A DNA stretch of 64,000 nucleotides, taken from the NCBI GenBank assembly GCA_032191485.1, contig JAVDOI010000011.1, forward strand, positions 16,846,617 through 16,910,616. The letters run 5' to 3'. The stretch comes from Leptoclinus maculatus (taxonomy: Eukaryota > Chordata > Actinopteri > Perciformes > Stichaeidae). Below the pieces are notes generated by a model. That model was not told where the DNA came from and made no database searches. It saw nothing but the letters and a program-made list of their open reading frames with translations. The position numbers and the translations under genes are program-made. Positions 25,240 to 38,100 of this stretch are shown piece after piece; the first letter of the stretch is position 1; each line of letters opens with the position of its first letter.

Positions 25240-26009
25240 TGAGGAGGTAAGCACAATCGCATGCGCGCTGCTGCTCTGGACGGGGCAGCAGGCCAAGCTA
25301 CCTTGAGGGAATTCACACCTCTGCACCACAATAAGAAAGATGGGAGCTGGCTGCCATCTGCAACTTCTCTGGAGTCCGACATTTCTTTGAGCGAGGTAGG
25401 TTAAAGCTCTCTCGTCTAAGGGATCACAACCTGATGCAAGCAGGCCTGTCAGCTGAATTGGGATGGGACTTAGCTGTCAGAGTGAAAGCAGGCTGAGGAC
25501 TGCACAGTGTCGACTGTGGTCAAAAGAGGTGAGTGTAACTTGTCCAACATTTCACTACAAGGGGTGCTGGCTCTTTGTGCATCACCACACTCACACCTCT
25601 CCTCCAGCTGCGGTGTTCAGCGCTTTAGAACTGAAAAAACGATCAAAGCACTGCTGTAGGTATTTCTTTCCTCATGTGGATGCAGTGGCAGTGAAAGGGG
25701 GGAGCGGGTTACCCATAGCTTGTTGGACATTTGCCAGGCTGACGCAGACCAGGCAGATGGAGAGTGTGCCCAATGAGGGGAGGTTGAAGTAACAACTTGA
25801 GCACAAGCTGCCTAAACTCACTAGAGCTGCCTGCATGGCGAGTCATGCGAAATGACATCGATGACGTGCAGCAAACATCTAAGAACAGCGGGGCAGCTAC
25901 AAAAGGTCAGCAACAGAAACCAAACCCACTCTCTAATACTCTTGCAACGGAGCAACGTTTGAGCAGTTAAACAGTTGAAATCAAAAGAAATGCTAGAAAT
26001 TTGAAATCC
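25240..26009. other. Gene-free stretch, locally GC-rich
   Basis: 25255-25385 has CpG-containing words (GCATGCGCGCTGCTG) that are uncommon here, and donor-like GAGGTAGGT and GAGGTGAGTG strings follow near 25394 and 25527. No convincing exon was found. Confidence 0.35.
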
Positions 26010-26232
26010 GAGCTGCAACCAACAATTAACTTAATTTGCAATGAATGTGCCAGGTATCTTCTTGATTCATCATTTGGTCATTGAATTCAGTTTATTATTC
26101 AATCAATTAAGAAAATCCTCACATTGGATAGACCATTGGTACCAGAGAATGTTAATAAATCATTATCAAAATAGTTTCTGATTGATTTAGTCAATTGACT
26201 AAGAGATTAATTGACTGATTATTGCCACTCTA
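26010..26232. mobile_element. Decayed MITE (GAGCTGCAACC ... TTGCCACTCTA)
   Basis: The segment opens with GAGCTGCAACCAACAATTAA and closes with TTAATTGACTGATTATTGCC-ACTCT, imperfect inverted ends. Interior words match a teleost MITE I recall: TCATTTGGTC, AAATCCTCACATT, TTATCAAAATAGTTTCTGAT and GTCAATTGACTAAGAGATTA. The expected middle section is deleted. It is non-coding. Confidence 0.7.
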
Positions 26233-29200
26233 CTGTAAATCAGTCACGGTGAAACAGGACTTTGCAGTTTAACCAGACTATATTCTTTTTCATCTACTAC
26301 TTTCTTGGAAAGGGAAAAGAATTCCCTCAATGTAAAAAGTGTATTTGTCTCTCTTAAAGTATCATTTGCAGTTCAGCCGACCCAGTTATTTGCCTGTGAG
26401 GAAACTCCTTTTTTATCTTTTCCCTAATGTGTGCACATGCATGCATGTAGGATGCTCCTGTGGGTTACAAAGCTCTCTCTATATGACCTGAATTATGAGG
26501 ATGTTACATCTTGCTTGAGAACAGGTTCTGCTTCAAGTGAGCGATTTAGCCCTGTGTAGTTGTCAACTGTGCTTCTAAAAAGCTTAATATACATTTACGA
26601 CAACCTTCTCGTTTTATATACTCCGCAGGCTGTGTATTGGAGTGAGAGTATGATTTTGACAGATGGAGGAGGAAAAAAAAAATCTGAAGAACTTCCCTTG
26701 GGGACATCTTAAGGGGATTCATCTCATTCTTTGACTGCATTTCTAAATAGAGAGAAATGCAATGAGCTGACACATCAAACATTATCATGGCAAGTTGAAA
26801 GTGGAGTTAAGCTCTTTATGTCTACCTCTCTGATGTGAAGAAACGCTTCCAGGGAACTCATTCAGCCTACATTTTGATGTGACTGTTCTCCATCAAATGA
26901 GCATTGTCTTTCTTGCTTCCTTAGATCTCATGATTGGCTCTAAAAAGTATATTAAATCACCGTTATCACAAAGCTTTCTACTTTACTTCCCCCCTGAAAA
27001 TACCTCTATTTATTAGTCTGGTAACCTTGAATTGCAACAGGAAGCAAAGAGTTGCATTTTAGGGCCTCCATAGAGGATATCAATCAGCCATGGTCGACTA
27101 ATAACTAGTGCACCATTTATCTCCTTGTCAAAAAAAGTGAGGAGAGAGAAGCTCGACTGATGTTCACATGGATTTCCACAGCCCTCAGGCTAAGGGATGT
27201 CAAGGAGGGAATATGAAAGGAGCGGATAGTGGAGGGAATAAAGACAGGGTCTTGAGACGGCATGCCGAACAGTGAGAAGAGCTGAGACCTTTTGAAAAGT
27301 CAGACAGTTAACTTCTGACTGGTTCACTTCATCTCCAACGGTATTGTTTATTTATGTTGCAGATGGGTTGCATGAATTTCACTGTGGACCTCACCGTTAT
27401 AAGTCTAACTCGATTAGCCAGCCAGGGTGTTAGCAGACACTTAGTCGGATCCATCGCAGCAAATCACAATGGGCAGATGGGGGATATTTTTCATTTTTGG
27501 TGACTAAGGCTCAAACCCATTATTTGTCCTTGTTTGTGTGAGCGCCTGACTCATTGAATAATCAGTTTGATTAATAAAACCGGTGTCCCTAGGCATAATG
27601 TTTTGGCTCACGCTGTGGTATGAAACCCTGTGCCTCTCTGGTACACCATGTGTTCATGTGGATTCTTATTGTTTCCTTTTTTAACCTCAAACATTGTTAC
27701 AAGATAATGTGACAAATTTATCATTAATGCTCCGAGCTTTAATTCAAATGAACTTGGCTCGTCACATCGTGTCTTCTCCACCTGTCGCCTAGCGTCTTCC
27801 ACTTCTAACCCCTCATTACTCTTTTTCACGGCTGCTTCCATATTTCCCTTCCTATTGTCCACGTACCTGTATCCCGCATAATAGATCTTTCTTCCGCTCG
27901 CCGTCATATCTCTTCCTCGTTTTAAATATTTCTCACGTCTCCACTTCATCTACATACCGGCCTCCTCTCCCCGCCTCCTCATCCATCGCTCACTTCATAT
28001 CGCTCTTTTTCTCTCCCCGCCAGTGAGCCCACCCTGGTAGCCTTGGCCCTCTTAAATGCATCATTTCTTCCAAGAGATATCCTTCTGCACTGACCTCTGT
28101 GCTAGCTGGCTGCCTGCCATCTCCACTCAATGGACTCATCAATCCATCTTGGTTCTTGGATGGCCTTGATTTTATTGTCTCACACAGCCCTCTGTCATCC
28201 TGTTCATCTCTCATCCTTAATGTCATCCTTTCAGATTTTAACATGTCTGCATTTTCGGAGCACACGGCGTTTGATTACATTGAGCTGGACTGGCAGAGTC
28301 CAGGTGGGCTATTGTTGTCAAGTCCTTGCCAGGGCCAACGGATGCGCAGGCATGGATGTGCCATTTTTGCAGAGTCAATCATTTGGTTGAGAAGGAGCAG
28401 TTACTTTGAAACTCAATTTACTTTTCTGCACGTTATTACTGATGATGACTGATTGGACGTTTTAATGCATTGATGCTTTACGTTAAACGATCAGTCATGT
28501 TCAGCTGCCAAACTCACAGGCATTATAGAGAAAACCATGACATTGTTCATTTTGGCGCATTACACTTAATCCTTAAGAACAGGTTTCATGACGAAAGTTA
28601 CAGAGACTCTCGATGGAATGCTACGACCTGATTTCATGAGGGTCACGCGTTCGATGGACCTCTATTACGTTTTGATTAACTGTGAATTTGAACAATGCAA
28701 AAATTTAAAAAATGTAAACACTGTCATTATGAGAGAAACAGACTTTTGGCAAGCTGACCCCCTCCAAAATATGTCATTATATCCATTATGCAAACGATAC
28801 TTTGTAATTAATCAGATTTGCAAATCCATATTTAAGGACCCCGTCGTGTCTTCCAGTTCTATTACAGCAGAATGTTTCTTTAAATTCTTGGCTCTGTTGC
28901 TTCCAGCACATACTCTGTTCTGGTTGTCTACAGAAATATCCGGTAATGACTCACCTCGATGCCGTTGTAATCATCTGAAAAATAAAAGTTTTCTCCGACA
29001 ATCAATTTCTACTGAAATATTTACATTGTGCCATTATTTGGATAAAAAAAACTAATTTAACATAGAACAGCATTGCCAAACCCACAGTCAGTGTGGTCTA
29101 TAAGATCGTAAAAGCTTGCACAGTCAGTAGTGGTTTACTGTCAGTAAACATGCTAGCAGAGCTCGTCAGCAGTAGCACTGCTACCCACAACAGTCCTGTG

Positions 29201-29641
29201 ATAAGAGTACTGTAAGAGCATGGGACACTTGCAGATGATGTTTTCACCATTATAGAACATGTTTCAGATCAATACTTGAGATGTACCGAGTATGTACAAC
29301 ACATTCCTGAATACTATCTTTGTGGTCGCTTTTCCCTCCTCTCTGGGTGTGTGGGGTCATGACGAGAATAAATAAATGCTGAACTGCAGATCAATAAGTA
29401 CTCCGGAATGCTCCCTACAGGACAACATGTGGCAGGTCTGGGAGTTTTCTGCTATATATATATGGACATGTTAAATGTCAGTCATGCTTCCCCAGCTCTC
29501 TGAGGCCATTATGAGCATTTGCTCGGCACTATTTATAGAGAGCCTCAGCATGTTTAGTCATGAAACACCTGACCCTTCAAATCACAGCCCACTGAGTTGA
29601 GCATTGGAAACTTGTTTGTATCATATTTTTTTGACCTCCAT
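26233..29641. other. Gene-free stretch
   Basis: This holds one of the longer open frames of the window (155 codons, plus strand, 28588-29055). It has no signal, motif or exon context I can recognise and lies in AT-rich DNA where such frames arise by chance. 27890-28030 is pyrimidine-rich. Confidence 0.4.
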
Positions 29642-29668
29642 AGCAGCAGCAGCAGCAGCAGCAGCAGC
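29642..29668. repeat. (AGC)9 trinucleotide microsatellite
   Basis: Nine uninterrupted AGC units; not in a credible reading frame. Confidence 0.95.
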
Positions 29669-29863
29669 ATACTGCAAGTAAAATAAAAAAATGAAGTAAG
29701 AAAAAAAGATGAATGTGTCCCCTGTAACCTTTACCTTTATGTCTCATCAGCCTTTCATCACACTCTTTGACTGTCCCTCTTTCAAATATGCTTTTTTTTA
29801 AATTCTCCCTGAAGGTCCTCCAGCTCCTGGCACCGCTCCTACGTAGTTATGAGTCGAGACTGC

Positions 29864-29891
29864 AGCACACACAGACGTGTGTGTGTGTGTA
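29864..29891. repeat. Short CA/GT inverted microsatellite
   Basis: CACACACAGAC is followed by GTGTGTGTGTGTG, so the two arms can fold back on each other. Confidence 0.7.
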
Positions 29892-30800
29892 TTACTGCCA
29901 CCAACTGAACCCTCAGGTTTAGACCAAAGTATCCATATACTCAGTTTTTCCAACGACCCACCGTGCCGAGCAAACTTCGCAGACATGAAACGGAGACAGA
30001 GGGCACTTACTGCTCGTACATTCAATAGAGAGCCTCCTTTGCTTTTAGCTTGATTCAAATCGTGTTCACTCACAAAATTATTTAGAATGTGCTCTTGGCA
30101 TTTTAACACCCACTTTCAACGACACCTTCCGTGGAATTGAATGGGAATAGTAAAACATGCACATTATTACAACAACCCAAATATCTTCTTCTGAGGGCGG
30201 CATGAAAAAATCTATGAAAAGCCAAGTTTCTTAAAACAAAATCACAATTTACTGCAGATGCATCGCAAGGGCTTTGAAATCACCCCGCTGCTGTTTTCTT
30301 TTCTGTCTTCAAAGGAAAAAATGGCATTTAATTGCCATTGCAAATGTACATCTGTGAGACTATGAATATAAATGAGACTGCTAGGCCTCTTGTTCTCATG
30401 GTAACACAAGTAGGATGTGATGTGTTGATTGACCTTGAGGGTGTGGAGTTTCCGTTCCCACATGAATTTAGCAGAAAGGTAAGTCTCTGGGTGTCTGCGT
30501 GGCAGCAGTTTTTTGCGGCTTGCGATAGTGAACCGTCAAACGCTTGCGTTAGCCCATCTTCTCCGGCTGCATATATACATATCTGAAGAAGTCCAAACAG
30601 TTCATGTAATGAGAAAACAAGTCTGTCAGAAAAAAATAAATTGTATTCATCTCATTCACTGCACATATCTTATTAGGAAATGACTGCAACCATTCAGGTG
30701 ATCATTGTGTAATGTTTCAATTTTCACAGGCAATGCATTACAATGATACATTGATCGGTGTGTGTCGCTATGGAGGTACATCAGCAGGCCTGTGGGGGGC
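29892..30800. other. Gene-free stretch
   Basis: No gene, RNA or repeat was recognised. Confidence 0.4.
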
Positions 30801-30804
30801 ACTC

Positions 30805-31070
30805 CAGCACTTTCCCCGCCGTCTGTCACTCTCTTCCCTCCATCTCTATTGTTTCTCAGCTTTTCCGTCCCCATTTTCTGTCTTCCTTTTGTTCTGTGAC
30901 TCTATCACCCCTCACTCCTTCTCTTTCTCGTACTAATGCGCTCTCTCATCACTGCTGCTGGCTCTCAAGTTCTTGCTCCTCTCTCCCTCCAATATTCCAC
31001 TTTTGGTGGACACCCATTTTCTTCCCTTTGCTCCCTCTTTCCTCTCCTTACTCCTCTCCCTTCACATCCA
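30805..31070. other. Pyrimidine-rich tract
   Basis: About 260 bp of strongly C/T-biased plus strand (runs such as CTCTCTCCCTCC and TTTCCTCTCCTTACTCC) with no clean unit. Frames across it are low-complexity. Confidence 0.7.
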
Positions 31071-32968
31071 CGAGAAATAAAACGAACACACATTAGAAAC
31101 AAGGTATAAGTAGCTTGACCTTCTCTCTGTTGCACCTATTTCTCATTTACTGCCTTTCCATATTGCAGCAGGGCATAATTAGTATGGCTATCCACACAAG
31201 AGCATTATCAGGCTGCCCATATATGGGGAAATAACATAATAATGGAAGTTTGATGACACAGTCAGGACGTTTTTTTCTTTCTTGCGATTTCACAGCAAGC
31301 GATAGTGCGTTTGACGTCAGCTCATCAGTCATTCCACAGATTCTTGCTCATTCAACATGTTTAATCCTTGGGCAGCTCTGAAGAGATAACTGGCCATCAA
31401 AATAAGGGAACACATTAACGCTAAGTTGTCAGAAATATGAAATGTGCTGTATGTTTTGAGAGACATTAAAAGCAGAGCTCCGTGATCCAATCTCTAGCGT
31501 GAATAAATCCGTCGCTCTCTTTTGGTAGGACGAGAAAAGGACAGACATATTTAATAATTTCTGCTTTTGTTTCAAATCATTTGCAGATTCACAAACAATC
31601 GCCCAGCCATTTAATCTTGTTGGAGCTCCAGGCTTAAAAGTGTCTTCTCAAGTAGACAGATATTTATCTAAAAGATGTCACCGTGCCAAGTGTATTCATT
31701 CATGCCAGGAGTTGTAATCGAGTTGACAACATCTGCACTCCAGGGATTAAGTGAAAGAACAGCAAAACGCTGGGATAGATTGGGCAAATCATATTCAATC
31801 TCTGTGCCTGTGGATAAATAGAGACACTTTAGAGTTTGATGTGAGTGTCCTTTGAGCAAACCAACTGTCAGCTACACCTACACCACCCAATTTATTTCAT
31901 TAAAACATTATTGATTTCTCGTTTGCCACAAATTATAATAAAAAGCAGACCATGTCAAGATATGGTAATTAATAATTAGCCGTTATATGTATTACTTTGT
32001 CAGGAAATGACTGATGGCTGCTTAATGGCTGATGGCCATGACCTTGACTTGGGAAATTACCAGCGAGGTGGCGGACCAAAGAGATAGGTTGCATGAAGCA
32101 GCCATTTCTTAATGACTGAGTTACATCGCTTCACTTTCATAGCTTTTGGCTTCGTGCCCCAAGAACATTTTAAACCAGTTCATTTCAGTTTCACCAGGAT
32201 CCACAGACAAATATCTTCATTTCTTCAAAATGTGAATGATTTGCGATCGCCATTAAACACTTTATCGATTAAAACACAGACAACATAGAAGGCATAAGTG
32301 TGGTATAGAGAGTCAATGCACAGTGTTTGGGTGTAGTACAGTGTTGCTTTGCCTCGGTCTGTTTATTTGATGGAGTTACATTTACACTGACTGTAAGGAT
32401 TAAATGAGCGCCTGTCTTGCAGCGTCCTTCATAAGTGCAAAATAATGACTTTGCTGTGTCCACTGTGGCAGTCCTGAAAGCTAGCTTACCACTCTGACTG
32501 AGTAACCAGTTGCCATGTGCCTCAAGATGGTTGTAAGGTTACAGAGTTGGTCGTCTGAGGATTAAATAACACCATATCCATAGAATTTGGGTTTCATTAA
32601 ATTGAATGACTGATATGAGGCATCCATATTTGTTTGGTTTTGAGGCATATTTACTATGAAGCGCCATTTTAAGCTTTCTTTAAAATCTAAGTTTCCCAGT
32701 GTCATAACAACTTGGACGTTGACGAGAACACCATTTACTCATAATTATGATTACTCCGATGTGACATGGAAGCCTGTCCCGTGTCATGGCTGACATGCGG
32801 GACAAGCAGTTTCCAACAACATTTAAGTCATGAACTTGAAGCGACACCCCCTTCAATGGGAAGATATCCAATTTACTGGTGGAGGTGAAATATTTAAGGA
32901 TTCCCTGAGCTGGTAAAATTGGCATGACGGTATTTGTACATGCCCATGACCATCGGTGAATTACTGAA
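31071..32968. other. Gene-free stretch
   Basis: Unique DNA. No supported gene or repeat was seen. Confidence 0.4.
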
Positions 32969-33032
32969 CGGGCCTACCGAGCCCGGGCCCAGGGGCCCAG
33001 GGGACCAAGGGCTTAGGAGGCCCCTAAGCCAG
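32969..33032. repeat. GC-rich island with nested palindromes
   Basis: About 60 bp of very GC-rich sequence (GCCCGGGCCCAGGGGCCCAG). GGCTTAGG at 33010-33017 pairs exactly with CCTAAGCC at 33023-33030 across five bases. It stands out in an AT-rich neighbourhood and may be a transposon remnant; the family is not recognised. Confidence 0.6.
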
Positions 33033-33879
33033 AGCTTCAGCGTGAGGTCGCTGTTATTAACTTCGCATTTTTTGTCACACAGTCAAAGTGCTAATTCATT
33101 CATGTCAATAACAGAGCCCCTAAAGTCCTACTGAAAAGCGTAAGGAACAGCCTACTGTGCAGTTGGCATTGAGCGTATGTGCGCTGTCAATCCTGTTGAG
33201 ATGCAGGTGAATTTAGTTATTGTGCTATTGGCTGCAAGTCAGTGTACTTGCCCTGCCAGGGGGGACCCATTGTCTCATAATCTGCCTATGCCCAAGACAT
33301 CTGTCTCACCTGAGCAGGTGGTTTCAGCAAGCTGGACAAAACAGAGTGAACAAACAGCACTCAACTCACCCCAAGCTAAGAAATGCTTAAATAAACCAGT
33401 AAGACTGACGTCTGTTGTAACATATTTTTTATCTTTACTTGGTAACAACTATTTCAAGCTAAAGCCCTTTAGGTTGATACAATGGTGTTAGAATATTTAA
33501 TATAACCAATAGTGCTGGACCTGCCCAGTATGTTTAGTCTCATCATATTTACGTCCATCTGGAAGTTGGGCAGCATTATTTTGAAGTTATATGGTCATTT
33601 TAAATGATTAACCGACTACTGATTGTTAGCTCATCCAATAATCAATCAGGAAATTTCATTGGAATTTAACTAAGTTGAAGTGTTTGAATGATTAGATTTG
33701 TAAACAGGAGTGGATGATAATTTAATCAACATATTTTACACGGTTTCAGTGCTTTGAAGACAGTTCTGTAATATCAGCAGTTCAGGGTCCAGTTATGAGG
33801 ATAATTTATCATGTATACAATAGTTCATGTAATTAAGAACAAGACAGGATAAGTAATTTGGAGACTTTACTCCTCCGTT
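33033..33879. other. Gene-free stretch
   Basis: A 104-codon frame at 33177-33491 has no recognised domain. Possible continuation of an unidentified transposon remnant from the GC-rich island. Confidence 0.3.
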
Positions 33880-33965
33880 AATGTAGACAAACTCACTATG
33901 GGCCTGTCATTTAATTAATGAGATGCTTTCACAAATCCGTAACTGGTGATTTTGATCTATCATCA
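33880..33965. promoter_or_regulatory. Candidate regulatory block with TTAATTAATGAG
   Basis: GGGCCTGTCATTTAATTAAT at about 33900-33919 joins a CTGTCA site and a paired-type TAATTAAT core. A short motif-dense block; conservation is untested. Confidence 0.2.
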
Positions 33966-34894
33966 ATCTATTTCAACATGAAATACAGAAAAGAAAAGGA
34001 ATATTCCTCATTTATAATATTTAAATGATCATTAACCACGTGCAATGCTCAATTTGCAATAGAATGGAGACCCAGAAAATTGAGAGAGGGGCAATCCTGC
34101 ACGGTGGTTAACATGGAAGAGTCCCAGAAAACGGATCAACTGGTGAAAGCGTCAGAGGTGGATAATGTCCGCCATGCAGAGAGGGATTATTTTGTCAAAG
34201 CATGGATCGCCTGCCAATACACAGGCATATACCCACATGGTGTGGGCCTTAGACAAAAGCATTGAGATATTACTTTCACTGTGCTTCATTCTGAGGGGAT
34301 GGATGTTCGGTTCAAATTAGTGGATAACAAAGTGCATTTTAAATAGCCTCCATAATTGTTGAATAAGAGAGATTTCTTGCTGTATGTTGCTTCAGTATGT
34401 ATTCTGCTTAATTATATACAACTTTGCATCATGGAAAACAATTTACAGACGTTTAGCTTCAAGTACAATGTGAGAGGACGCTTTCTTTTTTTTAAAAGTA
34501 AATAGATGTTTAGACGAAGCAAATCCAGCTTCACATCTGCTTTAGTATTATATTGGAACATTATATGACTTCAAAGCGCACTAGGAACAGGTGGGCAATT
34601 TATAAAATTGCTGTTTTTGAACTATTCTAGGGAGTAATTAGATATTCGTAAGATGTAGCCACACTTTTCGTCTTTACTTCACATATAGTGTTGCATGCAC
34701 CTACACGTGTATCTATGAATATATCAGACACACACATTTGGAGAGGATAGGTAAGAGGCTGTAGGTACTCTCCAGCAGACAAGTATCATCTCTTCTATAA
34801 ATCTGCAGCCGAGCCGCTCTTCTCCGAGCAGTTTAAACAGAGTCCAGCCTCATGAGTAGGAGGCTCTTGAATTACAAAATGCCACAAACATTAC
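33966..34894. other. Gene-free stretch
   Basis: A 61-codon plus-strand frame at 34080-34265 is of unusually even composition but has no recognised motif and no clear splice sites. Confidence 0.3.
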
Positions 34895-35105
34895 ATTTAC
34901 CAAAATGTCCTTGTCTGTAGCATTTGCTGCAATTATATGCAATTTAAGTTGGAGTAGAAATTACTAAGGCGAACGGGGTCAGCAGAACCTCCCATTAAAT
35001 GAATGACAGTTCTGGGAACATGAAAGCAGGGGGACCCCTGTTCCTGGGAGGCCATTTGTTAAACAACCCTCGTGGGGACTTTTGAAGCGTAATGGAACAG
35101 ATTCT
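34895..35105. promoter_or_regulatory. Candidate regulatory block
   Basis: Unique, non-AT-simple sequence with TTGCTGCAATTATATGCAAT, CCCATTAAATGAATGACAGT and a GGGGGACCCCTGTTCC run. It contains TGACAG and ATTA cores. Judged from texture and motifs only. Confidence 0.2.
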
Positions 35106-38100
35106 CAGTCACTGTGTGAATTGAATTTTTAAGTCTTTGGCAGCTTGTTTTATTTTGAGTTTAACCGCATCCATGAATTTTGATTTAACATTCACCAGTT
35201 GATTGGTTAATTAAATGTATTCGACAATGAAAATAAATAAGCTTAATACAGAATATGGGCACCATGTACAATGTTTCAGAAATGATCAGGGATAACACAA
35301 GAAAGCTAGTATGTTTAATTCCATTGTGGACCTTGATAGAATGGGATACAAGTCTGGTCACCAACACATTACAATTTGACAGCTCACACGTTCAAACACA
35401 CTAAACACAATACAAGTATATAAGGCAATACATTCTAAAAATGGGTGGATCCTGCCACAATACATTGCAGCAGTATATGACATATTCATTTAATCTATTA
35501 TGTCGCTAAACCACTTTTTTTACAGTGGTTTTGAACCTACTTGCCAGCTAGTGTTTAGAATATGTAGGGTACCAAGTCAGTCGAGCTCCTCCTGGTGGTT
35601 TGTCCCCAACCCGACAAAAATAGTTGGTAAGAAATTTGGGTACATCCCCCCCGAACAATCTTCAGTACCATGCACAAATTCATCTGGTCCGCCCTGTGTC
35701 TCAACCTAAGCCAATTTACTCCCTCGAAATGAGGGGAATCCAGTTATTTTGAATCCATCATTTGGATCATAAGAGCAGCAAAGAAGAACACGATTCACAA
35801 TTAGAAGCGCATGCATTTGATTTACTCAACCGGTTGCCTTTTTGATCAACACAGTTTCATCTATTAGCAGGTAGGATTTCTCCTCTCGTATGCTTTGTTA
35901 AAATAAAATCAATTATCTGTGATTAAAACAATCCACCAGCCGCCGGTCCCCAAAGCAGGAGGTGATTTAGAATTATCTGTCAGCTATGTTCGAGAAGAGA
36001 TGGCAGAACGCCACCTTTGTGTGGTGATGAATCTGGTGGAATACCAAAGGAATAGAAAATGCTACAGCTCGCACACACAGAGAGAGAAAGAGCTTCACAT
36101 TTTCTGTGCTGCAGTCCTAAAACCATGCAAGTTCAAGTTCATCATACATATTTTGTATTTTCTCCCCTCTCACTGTGAAATTACCCTCTTTTAGTTCACT
36201 CCACGTCTGCTATATTCCCTTTTCTCTCATAACTGGTTGACCAGCACCCACCCCCATCCGCATCCGCATCCTTCTCTTTCTCTTTACTAAAATTGCAGCT
36301 GCTGCTATACTATGCTGTCATTTGTAGCTTGCACTGGGACAAAAAAGCCTTCTGGGTAACATTGTTTGAATGTGCCCAGCTCAAACAGACTCCCATAACC
36401 AACAGAATTGTTCGCGCAAATCTTACAGTCACTCCTTGTTATTGTGGAGCGCGGAGAAGCTCCAAATAGTCGGCATTCTCTGCAGACCCCTGCAGCATCG
36501 TGAATCAATGAGCCAAAAGTACATAAAGATTGTGCCAATGTCTCACAACAAATCAAAGCTTTGTGACTTCATGGCAACACATTTTCATCTAAATTAGTTT
36601 GTGGAGCTCTCTAAAACTTGAAGAAGTTGGTCACTTGGATTGTATTTTTTGTCCGAGGCAAACAAAGCACTTTATTTGATGTACATCTGGTGAAACTGCA
36701 ATGAAGCTTGCACACAAATACTAATAGCTGCTAATCATTCAGAACACTGAGTAAGTGCTAACCAAATCAAAGTCCTCAAACTAAAATCTAGTCATGCTTG
36801 TTTTGTCAAATCGGTGGTTATTCATGATATTAACTGTCTGCTTCTTCAAAGCCGAATTGAAAGAAATGTATCTTTAGCTGAAAGTCTGGGCTCTGAAGTC
36901 AGCAGGTAGGCTTTTACACTTGTCATGGTTAGCTTGTTAGCTTAGCTGCGTCCGCCAGACAGAATCGGAGCTCTGAAAACACGCCAAAAATCTAAGTCAG
37001 GACCAGCCAAAGTGACTTCATTGGCAAGCGGCTAAACAATATGTGTGCTCACACCATGATAGTTGGCTTAGATATGGATGCTGTGTTTCTGCTCAACGCC
37101 TAGTTGTAAGAGCTTCAGGCTAAGTTGGCAAGATGTATTGTAGATGTAGAGTATATGCTCCTGCATTGGAGAATGTACTCCAAACTGATCTCCTATAAGA
37201 GCATTTTCCAGCCTCAGATTAATATCTGCACCATCCACCATTATCTCTCTGTGTCTGTCTGTCTGTCCACAGTTAATATCGCAAACGACTGGACCAATGG
37301 GTGCGCATTTATGACTGTATGATCAAAGACTTCTCGTGTTAGCAGTGATTCACACTTTTTGAAAACACCAAGACAGTTTTGGTGAGTTGTTTCGTTTCTG
37401 TGAAATTTTAATAAAGTGTGTTTTATGATGAGTTAACAAGGCGATTAAGTTAGTATTAGTTTGCTGAAAAAGAGAAGCTTGAATTTCGATGGAGTACGGT
37501 TGTATTTTTCTAATAAGGAGAATAGGGGTACGAATATTTATTTGACAGAGTCAGAGAGCAGGACACTCTACTCAAAACGTAGATTACATATATTTTTTTC
37601 AGTGCCTCTTTTTTTTTTGCATCAACCTTGCGTTCACACATTGCACACACTTGCAATGCCATTGTTGCGAAAATAGACTTGAAGCGTAAATAAATGCTTC
37701 AGTTCGCAGCTGAGACGCGAGCCTGCACGGAGCCAGTGCAGACAGCTGCATAGATTAAAATGAGAGCATATCTGAGTGCACTTCTCTATATGTACCCTAC
37801 ATGTGTCCGAGAGCTGGCTGGTATACACCATCTCTGTGACCTCGGGGTCTTTAGTTCACTCGGGTTTTCTCAACATTGTGAACTTCATCTCTCTGCAAAG
37901 AGCTACTCTCCTCTGGTTAAGCATACTGAATGTTTTCTTGGGAGATCATATTTTGCCAGTAATGACAGAAGTCTGCAGTTACTGTGCACTCTGTGAAGTT
38001 ATGTAAACAGTACAAGTGCTGCTTTCTTAATTAGGTGGAACAGAAGAAGAAATGAGTGTTTAAGGGATATGACCCTATCTTGTTTTTCCCTCAGCACAAA

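Noticed and set aside
25188..25800. Possible unannotated exons with GTAGGT and GTGAGT donors
   Set aside because: Donor-like strings are common; no open frame with an acceptor and recognisable product joins them.
28588..29055. 155-codon frame on the plus strand
   Set aside because: Even composition at first glance, but no motif, no homologous feel and no neighbours.
34080..34265. Balanced-composition 61-codon frame
   Set aside because: No domain and no clear splice sites; kept only as a note.
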